DNA from: Vitreoscilla filiformis
GTDB taxonomy: Bacteria > Pseudomonadota > Gammaproteobacteria > Burkholderiales > Burkholderiaceae_C
Direction: 5' to 3'
DNA: 64,000 bases
Assembly (NCBI RefSeq): GCF_002222655.1
Contig: NZ_CP022423.1
Coordinates: forward strand, 992,001 to 1,056,000
A program made the position numbers and the translations under genes. Each line of letters starts with the position of its first letter. Position 1 is the stretch's first letter. The notes below the pieces were generated by a model. It was not told where the DNA came from and made no database searches. It saw only the letters and a program-made list of their open reading frames with translations. Positions 1 through 8,708 of the stretch are shown piece after piece.

Positions 1-866
1 TTGCTGCTCATGCTCACGGTGGCGTTGCTGAAATCCGCCCCCGGATAGCCGAACGACCAGCGCGTCGGCACCAGCGGCTTGGGCATGTAGCCGGCGGGTG
101 GCCAAGCGATGTACTCGCGGGTGGTGCTCGGGCGGGTGCTGAGCATGGTTGAGCCCAGCACCCAGAGGGTGTTGGCGGCGCTGTAGGAGCTGCTCGGGGT
201 CACGTCGCCGGTGCCGACGCGGTACAGCGGCGGGTACAAAATCCAGCGGCGGTGGCCAGCGGCGGTGTTGCCCGAGCCATCGTCAACGATGTAGCCGTCC
301 ACGGCATCGGCGCCGGCCATGCCCAGGGCGATGTTCGAGTTGCCGGCTGCGTTGGCGCCATTGGCGGTGTAGCACGACCACGACGAAGGCGGGAAGTGGC
401 TCAATGAGCTGTTGGCGCTCATCAGCAGGGCGCCGGCTTGGTTATATGGCACCACCGTCGAGTAGAGCACGACGTTGGCGGGCATCCCGGCCATGGCCCG
501 GTAGTAGTTGATCCGCCGCAGCACCGCAGAACGGTAGGTCGAGGACACGACACCGGCTTGACATGCGGCGATGTTGCCCGTCCAAGCCGAGGGGATGTTC
601 TCGGAGGCTTGGTAAACGGCGTTGTAGAAATTGCGCACGTCCTCGCGTCGGCTGGTGTCGATCGAGAGACCGGCGGCTTCACTCAGCTCGGGGGCGTCGG
701 TGCGGGCTTGATCCAGCTCGGGGGGCAAGGGGGTTTTCAGGCGGGGGGCTTTGCCCAAGTGGCGAACGGGCTCAACTGCTTGCGGCGCGTCGGCCCAGGC
801 CGAGGGGATGGCGGCCCAGGTGCCCATGAGCATGACCGTCAGTGCGATGGTGTGATGGCGGAACAT
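1..866 (-). CDS. CAP-domain (SCP/PR1-like) secreted protein, C-terminus beyond window
   Basis: This reading frame runs off the left edge of the window. It starts at an ATG at 866 with a good ribosome site (GCAGGAAA) just upstream. The first about 25 residues form a signal peptide ending near SAWADA, so the protein is exported. The middle carries CAP-superfamily marks: a LRRINYYRAMAGMP helix, LSHFPPSSW, NIALG and GHRRWILYP. CAP proteins in bacteria are secreted and of mostly unknown function. At least 288 residues are present. It stands alone, about 55 bases upstream of hcr's 3' end on the same strand. The family call is fairly secure; the role is unknown. Confidence 0.8.
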   Translation of the reverse strand, partial: MFRHHTIALTVMLMGTWAAIPSAWADAPQAVEPVRHLGKAPRLKTPLPPELDQARTDAPELSEAAGLSIDTSRREDVRNFYNAVYQASENIPSAWTGNIAACQAGVVSSTYRSAVLRRINYYRAMAGMPANVVLYSTVVPYNQAGALLMSANSSLSHFPPSSWSCYTANGANAAGNSNIALGMAGADAVDGYIVDDGSGNTAAGHRRWILYPPLYRVGTGDVTPSSSYSAANTLWVLGSTMLSTRPSTTREYIAWPPAGYMPKPLVPTRWSFGYPGADFSNATVSMSS

Positions 867-921
867 CGATTTCCTGCGGGTTGACAAAACCGAACCATCA
901 TCGGGGGGGATGCGGTGAGCG

Positions 922-2037
922 TCAATTGCCCGACGCCACCGTAAACCGTTCCGCCTCCATTTGGTTGGCTGGCACGCCCACCTCCGCTGCCACCGCTTGC
1001 ACCGCCTCCACCATCCCGGCAGGGCCACACAGGTAAACATCCGGCCAAGCCACTTGCGCCGCATCGCTGCCGGCTTGGGCGAGCCGTTCGGCCAGGGCGG
1101 CGCGCAGCGCGTCCACCACCGAGCCGGCAAAACCGGGCCAATCGGCCCCAGCGCGCCACACGCAACGCTGCACCGCCAGTTGCGGCAGCGTGCCTTGCAG
1201 CTCGGCCAGCAGTTCCTCGCCGAACAGCTCGGCCTCGGTGTTCACGCCGAAAAACAACCGTGCCGGGTGTGGCTCGCCAAACTCGGCCATGCGCCGCAGC
1301 ATCGACAGCATCGGCGCCAACCCCGTTCCGCCGGCAACGAACCAGCGCGGGCGCAAGCCGTTTTCCTTCAGACCGAAGGCGCCTTGCGGGCCATGCACCG
1401 TTAACCGGTCACCGACCTGCGCGGTGTGTACCAGCCAGTTGGCAAAGCGTCCTTGTGGATGTAGGCGCACCAGCAGCTCCAGCCGTCCCTCCCAGTTGCC
1501 GGTGTTGGCCAGCGAGTAGGCGCGGCGCTGGCCCGCCAGCCCAGCGGCCACGGCCACGGCGGGCGGCAGTTCCAGCTCAACGAACTGGCCAGGCTCGAAC
1601 TCAGCCACGGCGGCACCGTCCGGCTCGTCCGGCAGCAGGCGCAGCACCAGGCGCATGACGTGCTCGCCATCCCGCGCCAACTCGGCCACCTCGGCGGTGT
1701 GCTGCGGCAGCGCGCCCCGGCCCACGCGCTCGCTGCCGTAGGGCAAGGCCACTTGCGCATCGCTTTGCAGCGTGGTGCGGCACAGCAGCACCGCACCGGC
1801 TCCCTTGGGCAAGGCCGACGGGCTGTGCTCGCCCAACACATAAGCGCCCGACAGCACCTGCGCGTGGCAAGCGCCGCAACTGCCTTGGCGGCACTGCGCG
1901 TTCAGGCGCAGGCCGGCGGCTTCGGCGGCATCCAGCAGGGTTTGCTGGGCGTGGCAGGGCACGTCAAACGTCAACCCGTCTTGCGTGCGCAGTTGGGCGC
2001 GCAGTGGGGGCGTTTCGGTCAGGGCGGCGCAGTCCAT
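922..2037 (-). CDS. hcr: NADH oxidoreductase with N-terminal 2Fe-2S ferredoxin domain (Hcr-like)
   Basis: The 371-residue protein has a ferredoxin domain first, with cluster cysteines C49, C54, C57 and C86. A ferredoxin-NADP reductase module follows, with a flavin-binding RAYS motif near 172, a nucleotide-binding GGTGLAP near 236 and CGPAGM near 340. It should pass electrons from NADH through FAD and the 2Fe-2S centre to a partner. The partner is almost certainly the hybrid cluster protein encoded 19 bases upstream on the same strand. E. coli Hcr carries its ferredoxin domain at the C-terminus, so this is the reverse domain order, as in BenC-type reductases. The ATG at 2037 has an AAGGAA ribosome site. 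Confidence 0.85.
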   Translation of the reverse strand: MDCAALTETPPLRAQLRTQDGLTFDVPCHAQQTLLDAAEAAGLRLNAQCRQGSCGACHAQVLSGAYVLGEHSPSALPKGAGAVLLCRTTLQSDAQVALPYGSERVGRGALPQHTAEVAELARDGEHVMRLVLRLLPDEPDGAAVAEFEPGQFVELELPPAVAVAAGLAGQRRAYSLANTGNWEGRLELLVRLHPQGRFANWLVHTAQVGDRLTVHGPQGAFGLKENGLRPRWFVAGGTGLAPMLSMLRRMAEFGEPHPARLFFGVNTEAELFGEELLAELQGTLPQLAVQRCVWRAGADWPGFAGSVVDALRAALAERLAQAGSDAAQVAWPDVYLCGPAGMVEAVQAVAAEVGVPANQMEAERFTVASGN

Positions 2038-2056
2038 CGGCTCGTTCCTTCGGGGC

Positions 2057-3751
2057 TCAGGCCGGCACGGCTTCGATCTTCACCGTGCGGCGCGGGGCCA
2101 TCGCGTCGGCGATGTCGGCTTCGGCTTCACCGATGGGCTTCAAACCAAACTCGGCCACCAGCACGTTCACCAGATTCGGGGTGAGGAAAGCCGGCAAGGT
2201 CGGGCCCAGGCGGATGTTCTTGATGCCCAGCGCCAGCAGCGTCAGCAGCACGGCGGCCGCCTTCTGCTCGAACCAGGACACGATGAGCGACAGCGGCAAA
2301 TCGTTCACCCCGCAGTTGAAGGCATCGGCCAGCGCGCTGGCAATCTTGATGGCGGAGAAGGCGTCGTTGCACTGGCCGATGTCCAGCAGGCGCGGGATGC
2401 CGCCGATGTCACCAAACTCCATCTGGTTGAAACGGTACTTGTTGCAGCCCAGGGTGAGGATCACCGTGTCCTGCGGCGCTTTTTCGGCGAACTCGGTGTA
2501 GTAGTTGCGGCCCGGCACGGCGCCGTCACAGCCGCCGATCAGGAAGAAGTGGCGGATGGCGCCGGCCTTGATCGCATCGATCACCGGCCCGGCCACGCCC
2601 AGCACCGCATCCCGCCCGAAACCAACGGTGATGGTTTTAGCCGGCTGCGCGTCTTCCTTGAAACCCGGCAACGCCTTGGCGGCCTGGATCAGCGGGCCGA
2701 ACTGGTGGTGTTCCAGATGGCGCACGCCCGGCCAGCCCACCGGCCCGGTGGTGAAGATGCGTTGGCGGTAGCTGGCTTGCGGCTCGATGATGCAGTTCGA
2801 GGTCATCAGCACCGGGCCGGGGAAGTTGGCGAAATCGCGCTGCTGGTCTTGCCAGGCGCCACCGTAGTTGCCGGCCAGATGCCGGTAAGCCTTGAGCTTC
2901 GGATAGGCGTGCGCGGGCAGCATCTCACCGTGGGTGTAGATGTGGATGCCGCTGTCCTTCGTCTGCTCCAGCAGCGCCGCCAGATCGCCCAGATCGTGGC
3001 CCGACACCAAGATGGCCTTGCCGGCCACCGGCGTCACTTTCACCTGCGTCGGTACTTGGGCGCCGAAGGTGCCGGTGTTGGCGGCGTCCAGCATTTCCAT
3101 CACGCCGAGGTTGAGCGTGCCCAGCGCCAAGGCTTGTTGCAGCAGGGCGGGCACGTCGGTGGGGTCGGAGGCGAGGAAGTCCAGCGCGCTTTCCACGCCG
3201 GCGAACACCTCGTCACGCTCTTGGCCCAGCACTTGGGCGTGGTGTGCGTAGGCCGCGACCCCCTTCAGCCCGTAAAGAATGAGCGAGCGCAGGCCAATGA
3301 CGTCCGCGCCCACCAGCTCGATGCCGGCGTTGATGCCCACGGCGGCGGCTTGTTTCAGCAAACCCGCTTGGTCGGCGGCGGGTTGCCAGCCAGCGGCACC
3401 GCCCAGCACCTCGGGGGTTTGGCCAGCGGCTTGCGCGGCGGCGAGGTAACGCGCCTTGGCGGCGTCACGCACCTGGGCGGCCTGTTGCAGCAGGCTCACA
3501 AACCGGGTGGCGTTGAAGTTGACGTTGGTCAGCGTGGTGAACAGCGCGTAGAGCAGGAAACGATCTGCTTCCACGTCCGGCGCACCCAGGGCACGCGCCC
3601 GCTTGGCGTACTGGCCGATGCCCTTGGCGGCGTGGATCAGCAGGTCTTGCAGATCGGACGTGGTGGCGTCTTTGCCGCACATGCCGCGCTGCGACGAGCA
3701 GCCGGAAGAAGTGTCGGTGCGGGCGGTTTGTTCACACTGATAACAGAACAT
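2057..3751 (-). CDS. hcp: Hybrid cluster protein (nitric oxide / hydroxylamine reductase)
   Basis: The 564-residue protein reduces nitric oxide or hydroxylamine and protects against nitrosative stress in the cytoplasm. Its N-terminal cysteines are spaced C-x2-C-x11-C-x6-C (CYQCEQ...GCSSQRGMC). This is the class II pattern of facultative bacteria, known to hold a 2Fe-2S rather than a 4Fe-4S cluster. Hybrid-cluster ligand motifs follow in order: [35 protein letters not shown] and DIGQCND. The start at 3751 (MFCYQCEQ) is preferred because the family begins there; an upstream alternative start adds only about seven residues. It lies between an Fnr-type regulator and its own reductase gene and has an Fnr-like box upstream. 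Confidence 0.95.
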   Translation of the reverse strand: MFCYQCEQTARTDTSSGCSSQRGMCGKDATTSDLQDLLIHAAKGIGQYAKRARALGAPDVEADRFLLYALFTTLTNVNFNATRFVSLLQQAAQVRDAAKARYLAAAQAAGQTPEVLGGAAGWQPAADQAGLLKQAAAVGINAGIELVGADVIGLRSLILYGLKGVAAYAHHAQVLGQERDEVFAGVESALDFLASDPTDVPALLQQALALGTLNLGVMEMLDAANTGTFGAQVPTQVKVTPVAGKAILVSGHDLGDLAALLEQTKDSGIHIYTHGEMLPAHAYPKLKAYRHLAGNYGGAWQDQQRDFANFPGPVLMTSNCIIEPQASYRQRIFTTGPVGWPGVRHLEHHQFGPLIQAAKALPGFKEDAQPAKTITVGFGRDAVLGVAGPVIDAIKAGAIRHFFLIGGCDGAVPGRNYYTEFAEKAPQDTVILTLGCNKYRFNQMEFGDIGGIPRLLDIGQCNDAFSAIKIASALADAFNCGVNDLPLSLIVSWFEQKAAAVLLTLLALGIKNIRLGPTLPAFLTPNLVNVLVAEFGLKPIGEAEADIADAMAPRRTVKIEAVPA

Positions 3752-3816
3752 GAGAGGGCTTCTCCGAGGCAATCTGGAATGGCCCGAAGCCTAAGAATTC
3801 CCCCGCTAACCCTGCC

Positions 3817-3830
3817 TTGAGTGCAATCAA
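3817..3830 (-). promoter_or_regulatory. Fnr/Dnr-type operator upstream of hcp
   Basis: The 95-base gap between the regulator gene and hcp holds, on the minus strand, TTGATTGCACTCAA. This matches the Fnr/Dnr consensus TTGAT-N4-ATCAA with one mismatch. Its centre is about 73 bases upstream of the hcp start codon, suitable for activation. It is the only such site seen in the gap and lies beside a gene for a regulator of the same family. Confidence 0.7.
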
Positions 3831-3846
3831 GCGATTCGAGGCGCGC

Positions 3847-4569
3847 TCAAGGTGTGTGTTCGCGCAGCCGTTGCAACGAAGCAATGACGATGGTGCGCCC
3901 TTGCACTTCGATCAGCCCGGCCCGGCTTAATTCCGCCAGCGAGCGGGAGAGCGATTCCGGCGTCAAATTCAAACGGGAGGCGATCACCTGTTTGGCCACG
4001 GGCAAATCCAGCGCCACCGGTTCGGCGTCGGGCACTTCCTCGCACTGTTGGAGGAAATAACCGATGACGCGCTGGGTGCTGGAGCGCTGCGAGTAGGTGT
4101 CCACGTCCTTCAGCAGCGAGTGCAGTTTGAGGGACAAACCGGCCAACATGCGGCGGGCGAAACCGGGGTCGGTGTCGAGCAAGGCGTCCACGGCGCTGCG
4201 TTCGAGGCGCAGCAACAAAGCGTCTTGCAGCGCCTCCGCGCTCACCGGATAGGGTTTGCCGAGGAACATCACCGCCTCGCCCAAACTCTGGCTCGGGTGG
4301 ATGATCTCCACCACCTTCTCTTGGCCCTGCGGCGACAGCATGAACAGCTTAATCTGCCCATACACCACGATGAAAAAGCCGGTGGCCGCGTCGCCGCGTT
4401 GGAACAGCAGCGCGCCTTTGTCCAGCCGGTGTTGGGTGACGTGGCTGGCCAGCGTGGCCAACTGCGCCGGCGTGGCCGATTGGAACAGCGGCAAATGGCT
4501 CAGGATGCGCTGGGCCTGCGTGGCATCGGGCGAGGTGGGGGCGTCGGGGGAGGTCAGGGTGGGGTTCAT
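3847..4569 (-). CDS. Crp/Fnr-family transcriptional regulator (Dnr/NnrR-like)
   Basis: The 240-residue protein has an N-terminal cyclic-nucleotide-like beta-roll (about 20-135), a long dimer helix and a C-terminal winged helix with the recognition segment ASRLNLTPESLSRSLAEL. It lacks the N-terminal cysteine cluster that holds the Fe-S centre in true Fnr. That fits Dnr/NnrR regulators, which sense NO through haem. The ATG at 4569 overlaps the stop of the permease gene in an ATGA, so the two are probably co-translated. The gene lies directly upstream of hcp and the Fnr-like box, making hcp its likely target. The family is clear; NO sensing is inferred from context. Confidence 0.85.
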   Translation of the reverse strand: MNPTLTSPDAPTSPDATQAQRILSHLPLFQSATPAQLATLASHVTQHRLDKGALLFQRGDAATGFFIVVYGQIKLFMLSPQGQEKVVEIIHPSQSLGEAVMFLGKPYPVSAEALQDALLLRLERSAVDALLDTDPGFARRMLAGLSLKLHSLLKDVDTYSQRSSTQRVIGYFLQQCEEVPDAEPVALDLPVAKQVIASRLNLTPESLSRSLAELSRAGLIEVQGRTIVIASLQRLREHTP

Positions 4570-5327
4570 GCGAAGAAAGCACCGTGGGCAGACTTCAGGA
4601 TAAGCGCCCCCACCACCGCCATGAACACCCAGCGGACAAACCCCGACCCATGTCGCAGGGCCAAGCGCGTCCCCAGCAGGCTGCCCACCACGTTGGCGGC
4701 GCCCAGCACCAGGGCCATCTGCCACCAGACGTGGCCCTTCCAACTGAACAGTGCCAGTGCTGCCACATTGGTGGCGGTGTTGAGCAGTTTGGCGGCGGCG
4801 GAGGCGTGCAAAAAGTCATACCCCAGCCCGCGCACGAACAAAAAGACGAAAAAACTGCCGGTGCCGGGGCCGAAAAAGCCGTCATAAAACCCGACCGCCA
4901 AACCGATGGCGCCAGCGGCCAGCCCTTCGGTTCGACCGCTGTAACGCGGCGCGTGCTGCTGGCCCAGATCCTTTTTCAGCAGGGTGTAGACGAAGATGAT
5001 GGCGAGCACGAACGGCAGCGCTTTGCGCAAGCCCTCGGGGCTGACCAAGGTCAGCAGCCAAGCGCCGCCAAAACTGCCCAGCAGCGCCATCGCTACGGCG
5101 GGCAGCAGGGCGTGCCAAGGCATGTCCACACGCTGGGCGTACTGACGCGCCGCCCATGCCGTGCCCCACACCGCTCCCCCTTTGTTGGTGCCCATGAGCG
5201 AGGCCGGCGGGGCATTCGGGTACACCGCGAACAACGCTGGCAGCAGGATCAACCCGCCACCGCCCACGATGGCATCCACAAACCCTGCCAGCCCGGAGGC
5301 CAGGGCCACGATCAACACATCCCACAT
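4566..5327 (-). CDS. TauE/SafE family membrane permease
   Basis: The hydrophobic protein of 253 residues (from the ATG at 5327) has about eight membrane segments. It carries family marks GGGGLILLPAL and MGTNKGGAVWGT near the N-terminus and YDGFFGPGTGSFF in the second half. TauE/SafE proteins export or import small organosulfur or sulfite-type anions; the substrate here is unknown. A TTG at 5339 would add four residues but the ATG is the better start. The stop overlaps the start of the Crp/Fnr gene (ATGA), suggesting one transcript. A strong terminator sits just upstream, so this operon has its own promoter between 5327 and about 5344 or is read through. Confidence 0.85.
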   Translation of the reverse strand: MWDVLIVALASGLAGFVDAIVGGGGLILLPALFAVYPNAPPASLMGTNKGGAVWGTAWAARQYAQRVDMPWHALLPAVAMALLGSFGGAWLLTLVSPEGLRKALPFVLAIIFVYTLLKKDLGQQHAPRYSGRTEGLAAGAIGLAVGFYDGFFGPGTGSFFVFLFVRGLGYDFLHASAAAKLLNTATNVAALALFSWKGHVWWQMALVLGAANVVGSLLGTRLALRHGSGFVRWVFMAVVGALILKSAHGAFFA

Positions 5328-5343
5328 GCACGCGCACAAAAGA

Positions 5344-5373
5344 AAAAGGCGCCAGCGGGTGCTGGCGCCTTTT
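5344..5373 (-). terminator. Rho-independent terminator
   Basis: A perfect 13-base inverted repeat (AAAAGGCGCCAGC / GCTGGCGCCTTTT, loop of four) is followed on the minus strand by TTTTTCTTTT. It would end transcription coming from metW or from the unexplained 5374-5583 segment before the permease gene. The stem could also work in the other direction, but the U-tract is better on the minus strand. Confidence 0.9.
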
Positions 5374-5583
5374 CCATTGTCACATCGTCGCTGGCTTGGG
5401 CCAGTCTGGGCGAGTTAGAGTTGTCATTATTGGCCCGGGTTGTCTCCTCGGCCTCCTTCAGTCATGCACCCTTGTGGTGCTGCGCTGAAAGTGCGCGCAC
5501 TGTAACGGCATCCGACCCAGTACAGCATCAGTGCTAACCCATGTACGTAAGATACTAAGTAATATCCAAGCACCGCCAGCGCC
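5374..5583 (-). other. 210-base gap after metW, possible small RNA or mini-ORF leader
   Basis: No ordinary gene fits here. On the minus strand there are two tiny back-to-back reading frames. The first encodes 12 residues (MTEGGRGDNPGQ), and its stop shares a base with the ATG of a 15-residue frame (MTTLTRPDWPKPATM). Purine-rich GGAGG and GAGGAG stretches precede the second ATG. The segment ends in the strong terminator at 5344-5373. This could be a leader, a small RNA, or just an untranslated tail of metXW. No convincing promoter was seen. Confidence 0.3.
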
Positions 5584-6168
5584 CTAACGGCGCTCAAACT
5601 TGAACACCGCCACATTGGCCAGCAGATTCGGCCAGCGCCGCACAATGCGCCCATCTTGCAAACCGAAGCGGTCCAGCACGTCCAAGCCGTTTTTGCGTGC
5701 CAACACCTCAAAGTCTGCGAAAGTGCCGACGCGGATGTTGGGCGTGTCATACCACTCGTAGGGCAGGGCTTTGGTCACGGGCATGCGGCCACGCAGCACC
5801 GAAAGCCGGTTGGGCCAGTGCGCGAAGTTCGGAAAACTGACGATGCCAATGCGCCCCACACGGGCCGTCTCCAGCAACATGCGTTCGGCGTTGCGCAGGT
5901 GTTGCAGGGTTTCGAGTTGCAGCACCACGTCGAAACTCTGATCCGCGAACAGGTTCAGCCCCTCCTCCAAGTTGAGCTGGATGACGTTCACCCCCTTGCG
6001 CGTACAGGCCAACACGTTGGCGTCGTCGAGTTCGATGCCGTAGCCGGTGCAGCCCCGGTCGCGTTGCAAGTGCGCCAGCAGCTCGCCGGTGCCACAGCCC
6101 AGGTCGAGCACACGCGAGCCTTCGGGCACCAGGCTGGCGATGGCGTGCAGGTTGTCGTGGTCGGTCAT
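5584..6168 (-). CDS. metW: Methionine biosynthesis protein MetW (SAM-dependent methyltransferase fold)
   Basis: The 194-residue protein has the class I methyltransferase glycine-rich loop VLDLGCGTGELLAHL near 20 and the MetW-typical NFAHWPNRL and YEWYDTPNIR stretches. MetW works with MetX in methionine biosynthesis in proteobacteria that use the acyl-homoserine route; its exact chemistry is not settled. The ATG at 6168 follows the metX stop by one base (TGA-A-ATG), so the two are translationally linked and share the SAM-II riboswitch control upstream. Confidence 0.93.
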   Translation of the reverse strand: MTDHDNLHAIASLVPEGSRVLDLGCGTGELLAHLQRDRGCTGYGIELDDANVLACTRKGVNVIQLNLEEGLNLFADQSFDVVLQLETLQHLRNAERMLLETARVGRIGIVSFPNFAHWPNRLSVLRGRMPVTKALPYEWYDTPNIRVGTFADFEVLARKNGLDVLDRFGLQDGRIVRRWPNLLANVAVFKFERR

Positions 6169-6169
6169 T

Positions 6170-7309
6170 TCAAACCTCCTCCTGGGCGATGCGCTCAAAG
6201 TAGGCGCGCATCACACCGTGGTAGCGCGGGTCGTCCAGCAAAAACGCATCGTGGCCGTGGGGCGCGTCGATCTCGGCGTAACTCACGTCGATCTGGTTGT
6301 CCACCAAGGCTTTGACGATCTCGCGTGAGCGCGCCGGCGAAAACCGCCAATCCGTGGTGAAGCTCACCAGTTGGAATTTTTTGCCTTTGGCCACCGCAAA
6401 CGCACGCGCCAAATCGCCGCCGTGGGCGCGGGCCGGGTCAAAGTAATCCAACGCACGGGTGATCAGCAGGTAGGTGTTGGCGTCAAAGTACTCGCTGAAC
6501 TTGTCGCCCTGGTAGCGCAGGTAACTTTCGATTTGGAACTCGATGTCCTGGGTCGAGTAGTTCAGTTCTTCCGAGTCAGACTTGCGCTCACGCCCGAACT
6601 TCTCCTCCATTGAGTCGTCGCTCAGGTAGGTGATGTGGCCGATCATGCGTGCCACGCGCAGGCCACGCTTGGGCACCACGCCGTGGGCGTAAAAGTGGCC
6701 GCCGTGGAAATCCGGGTCGGTGACGATGGCGCGCCGCGCCACCTCGTTGAACGCGATGTTTTGCGCCGAGAGGCTGGGCGTGGTGGCCACGGCCACGCAA
6801 TGGCGCAGGCGTTCGGGGTAACGCAGCGTCCAGGCCAGGGCTTGCATGCCGCCCAGCGAGCCGCCCAGCACGGCGGCCAGTTGGGTGATGCCCAGGCGCT
6901 TGATCAAGCGTGCTTGCGCATCGACCCAATCTTCCACCGTCACCACAGGAAAATCGGCGCCGTAAGGGCGGCCAGTGTCTGGATTCGTGTGCATCGGGCC
7001 GGTCGAGCCAAAACACGAACCGGGGTTGTTGATGCCGATGACGAAGAAGTGATCCGTGTCTAATGCCTTGCCGGGGCCGACGAGGTTGTCCCACCAGCCA
7101 TCGCTTTTCGGTTGGCCGGCGTAATGCCCGGCGACGTGGTGCGAGGCGTTCAAGGCGTGGCACACCAGCACCGCGTTGGAGCGGTCCGCATTGAGGGTGC
7201 CGTAGGTTTCGTAAACGAGGGTGTAGTCGCGCAAACTCGCGCCGCTTTGCAGCGGCAGCGGCTCGGCAAAGTGCATCTGCTGCGGGGTGACCGCGCCGAC
7301 CGAAGCCAT
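6170..7309 (-). CDS. metX: Homoserine O-acyltransferase MetX
   Basis: The 379-residue alpha/beta-hydrolase-fold enzyme acylates homoserine (with acetyl- or succinyl-CoA) at the first committed step to methionine. The nucleophile serine lies in GGSLGGMQ (S151), the catalytic Asp in TTDWRFSP and the catalytic His in APHGHDAFL near the C-terminus. The ATG at 7309 (MASVGAV) is chosen over an in-frame TTG at 7324, which falls inside the leader next to the terminator. Expression is predicted to fall when SAM is high through the riboswitch and terminator at 7328-7450. The acyl donor cannot be told from the sequence alone. Confidence 0.95.
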   Translation of the reverse strand: MASVGAVTPQQMHFAEPLPLQSGASLRDYTLVYETYGTLNADRSNAVLVCHALNASHHVAGHYAGQPKSDGWWDNLVGPGKALDTDHFFVIGINNPGSCFGSTGPMHTNPDTGRPYGADFPVVTVEDWVDAQARLIKRLGITQLAAVLGGSLGGMQALAWTLRYPERLRHCVAVATTPSLSAQNIAFNEVARRAIVTDPDFHGGHFYAHGVVPKRGLRVARMIGHITYLSDDSMEEKFGRERKSDSEELNYSTQDIEFQIESYLRYQGDKFSEYFDANTYLLITRALDYFDPARAHGGDLARAFAVAKGKKFQLVSFTTDWRFSPARSREIVKALVDNQIDVSYAEIDAPHGHDAFLLDDPRYHGVMRAYFERIAQEEV

Positions 7310-7327
7310 GTGTCCGTTCTCCAAAAC

Positions 7328-7366
7328 AAAAAACCCGGTTCCGCTAGAAAGATGCGGACACCGGGC
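7328..7366 (-). terminator. Intrinsic terminator in the metX leader
   Basis: On the minus strand GCCCGGTGTCCGC pairs with GCGGAACCGGG across a nine-base loop and is followed by TTTTTTGTTTT. It lies between the SAM-II aptamer and the metX start, 18 bases before the ATG. It is therefore probably the expression platform of the riboswitch. Confidence 0.85.
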
Positions 7367-7393
7367 TTCAGCATGTTGACTTTGGGCAGGCGT

Positions 7394-7450
7394 CCCTCTT
7401 TAGCTGCATTTTTTTGGTGAAGCGCCCGCAATCCGGAACAAATCGGCGCT
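7394..7450 (-). promoter_or_regulatory. SAM-II (SAM-alpha) riboswitch aptamer
   Basis: The minus-strand RNA has the compact SAM-II pseudoknot layout. A stem AGCGCC / GGGCGCT encloses GATTTGTTCCGGATTGC, followed by an A-rich linker and the conserved AGCTAAAGAGGG tail. This matches the known SAM-II pattern (GATTT...ATTGC then GCTAAA) base by base in the conserved parts. It sits directly upstream of metX, the usual target of this class. The aptamer begins at the stop codon of the upstream phosphoesterase gene, so the promoter must lie inside that gene or the two are co-transcribed. Confidence 0.88.
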
Positions 7451-8667
7451 CATGAGGGGGGCGATGTTACTTGAAATGGCACCGCCAAACGCGCCCGCCA
7501 CAACGAACGCGAAGGCCCGAAGTCGTCCGGGAAGCCGATGGCTTCCAGTTCCACCGCCCCGCTGCGCCGCACCTGCACCAGGGCGTAGGCGTACATCCGA
7601 TCGGTGGCCAAGGCGGGGTGCGGGGCGGCGTCGAAGGGCGAGCCGCCCGATCCCACCAGCACCTGCCACGCCCGTCCACGGGGTTGCATGACGTTGAAAA
7701 TGTGCTGGTGACCGCTGAAGTACGTGGCCCCGTGCTGTTCGATCAGCGACCAGAAGGCGTCGGCCATGGCGGGATCGGCATCCATGCCCGGGTGGTCGTG
7801 GGGATCTGCGCCTTGGAAGCGGTAGGTGTAGGCGGGGCGGTGGCCGAACACAAACATCTGCCGTGCGCCGCGTGCCCGGGCTTGGGCCAGATCGGCACCG
7901 AGCCATTGCAGCGGGGCTTGGCCGTCGCGCCCCACGGCATCGGTGTTGAGGATGGCAAAGTGGCTGTCCCCCACATCAAAGCTGTAGGACAGTTGGGTTT
8001 GATCCGTGGTCAAACCGTCGGTGCAAGGCCCGCCCGGGGGGCACGGGTTGTGGGCGGTTGAGAAGTGGCTCGGCGCTTGCCCGACGATGGCGGTGAAGCG
8101 CGGCACATCAAGGATCAAATCTCCCATGTTGTCCCGCCACGCTTGTTCGTTGGCGGGGGTGGCGTTCTTGCCATGGCGCGTGGCCGGACAACTGGGGTTG
8201 ATTTTGCGGAAACACTGCGTCTCATGGTTGCCGGGCACCGGCACGATGTAGGTACCCGCCTCCATCACCGTGGCCACCATGCCGCGCCAGTAAGCGTATT
8301 GGGTGTAGAACTTGGCGACGTCCGCTGCCATGTACGCCTGGGGCGTGGCCGGGAGCTGCGCGGGCACACGCGCATCGCCGTACCCCATGATCATGTCGCC
8401 GTTGAACACCAGCAAGCGCGCTTGGCGGTCGTTGACTTCCCGCAGGATGCGCGCCAGCGCCCGGGTGTTTTGGGCCCAGCGCACGTCCTGCGCTGTTTGA
8501 CCCGGTTGCAGTGGATCGGCCCGCGAGTCCCCCACGGTGGCGAAACGCAGCACCACGGGATCGTCCTCCGGGGTTGCTGCGGGCGCCGCACCGTGCCACC
8601 CCGAGCATGCCGACAGCGCCAGTGCCACGAGGCCCGCGCACAGCCCTGTGCGAAAAATGGTGTTCAT
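7450..8667 (-). CDS. Calcineurin-like metallophosphoesterase, lipoprotein
   Basis: The 405-residue protein starts with a lipoprotein signal ending in LALSAC (lipid Cys at 21), so it is anchored outside the inner membrane. The metal-binding phosphoesterase motifs are in order: GDSR (46-49), NGD (89-91), GNHE (146-149), a GHR motif, and GHQH. All metal ligands expected for a binuclear phosphoesterase appear present. The substrate is unknown. Its stop codon abuts the SAM-II riboswitch of metX. It is divergent from the DUF2520 gene with 41 bases between start codons. Confidence 0.87.
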   Translation of the reverse strand: MNTIFRTGLCAGLVALALSACSGWHGAAPAATPEDDPVVLRFATVGDSRADPLQPGQTAQDVRWAQNTRALARILREVNDRQARLLVFNGDMIMGYGDARVPAQLPATPQAYMAADVAKFYTQYAYWRGMVATVMEAGTYIVPVPGNHETQCFRKINPSCPATRHGKNATPANEQAWRDNMGDLILDVPRFTAIVGQAPSHFSTAHNPCPPGGPCTDGLTTDQTQLSYSFDVGDSHFAILNTDAVGRDGQAPLQWLGADLAQARARGARQMFVFGHRPAYTYRFQGADPHDHPGMDADPAMADAFWSLIEQHGATYFSGHQHIFNVMQPRGRAWQVLVGSGGSPFDAAPHPALATDRMYAYALVQVRRSGAVELEAIGFPDDFGPSRSLWRARLAVPFQVTSPPS

Positions 8668-8708
8668 GCAGCGATTGTGCGGCGCAGCGGCGATCTGACA
8701 ATCCGGTC

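Noticed and set aside
1985..3820. 611-codon plus-strand frame opposite hcp
   Set aside because: Antisense of a certain gene; no start signal or domain.
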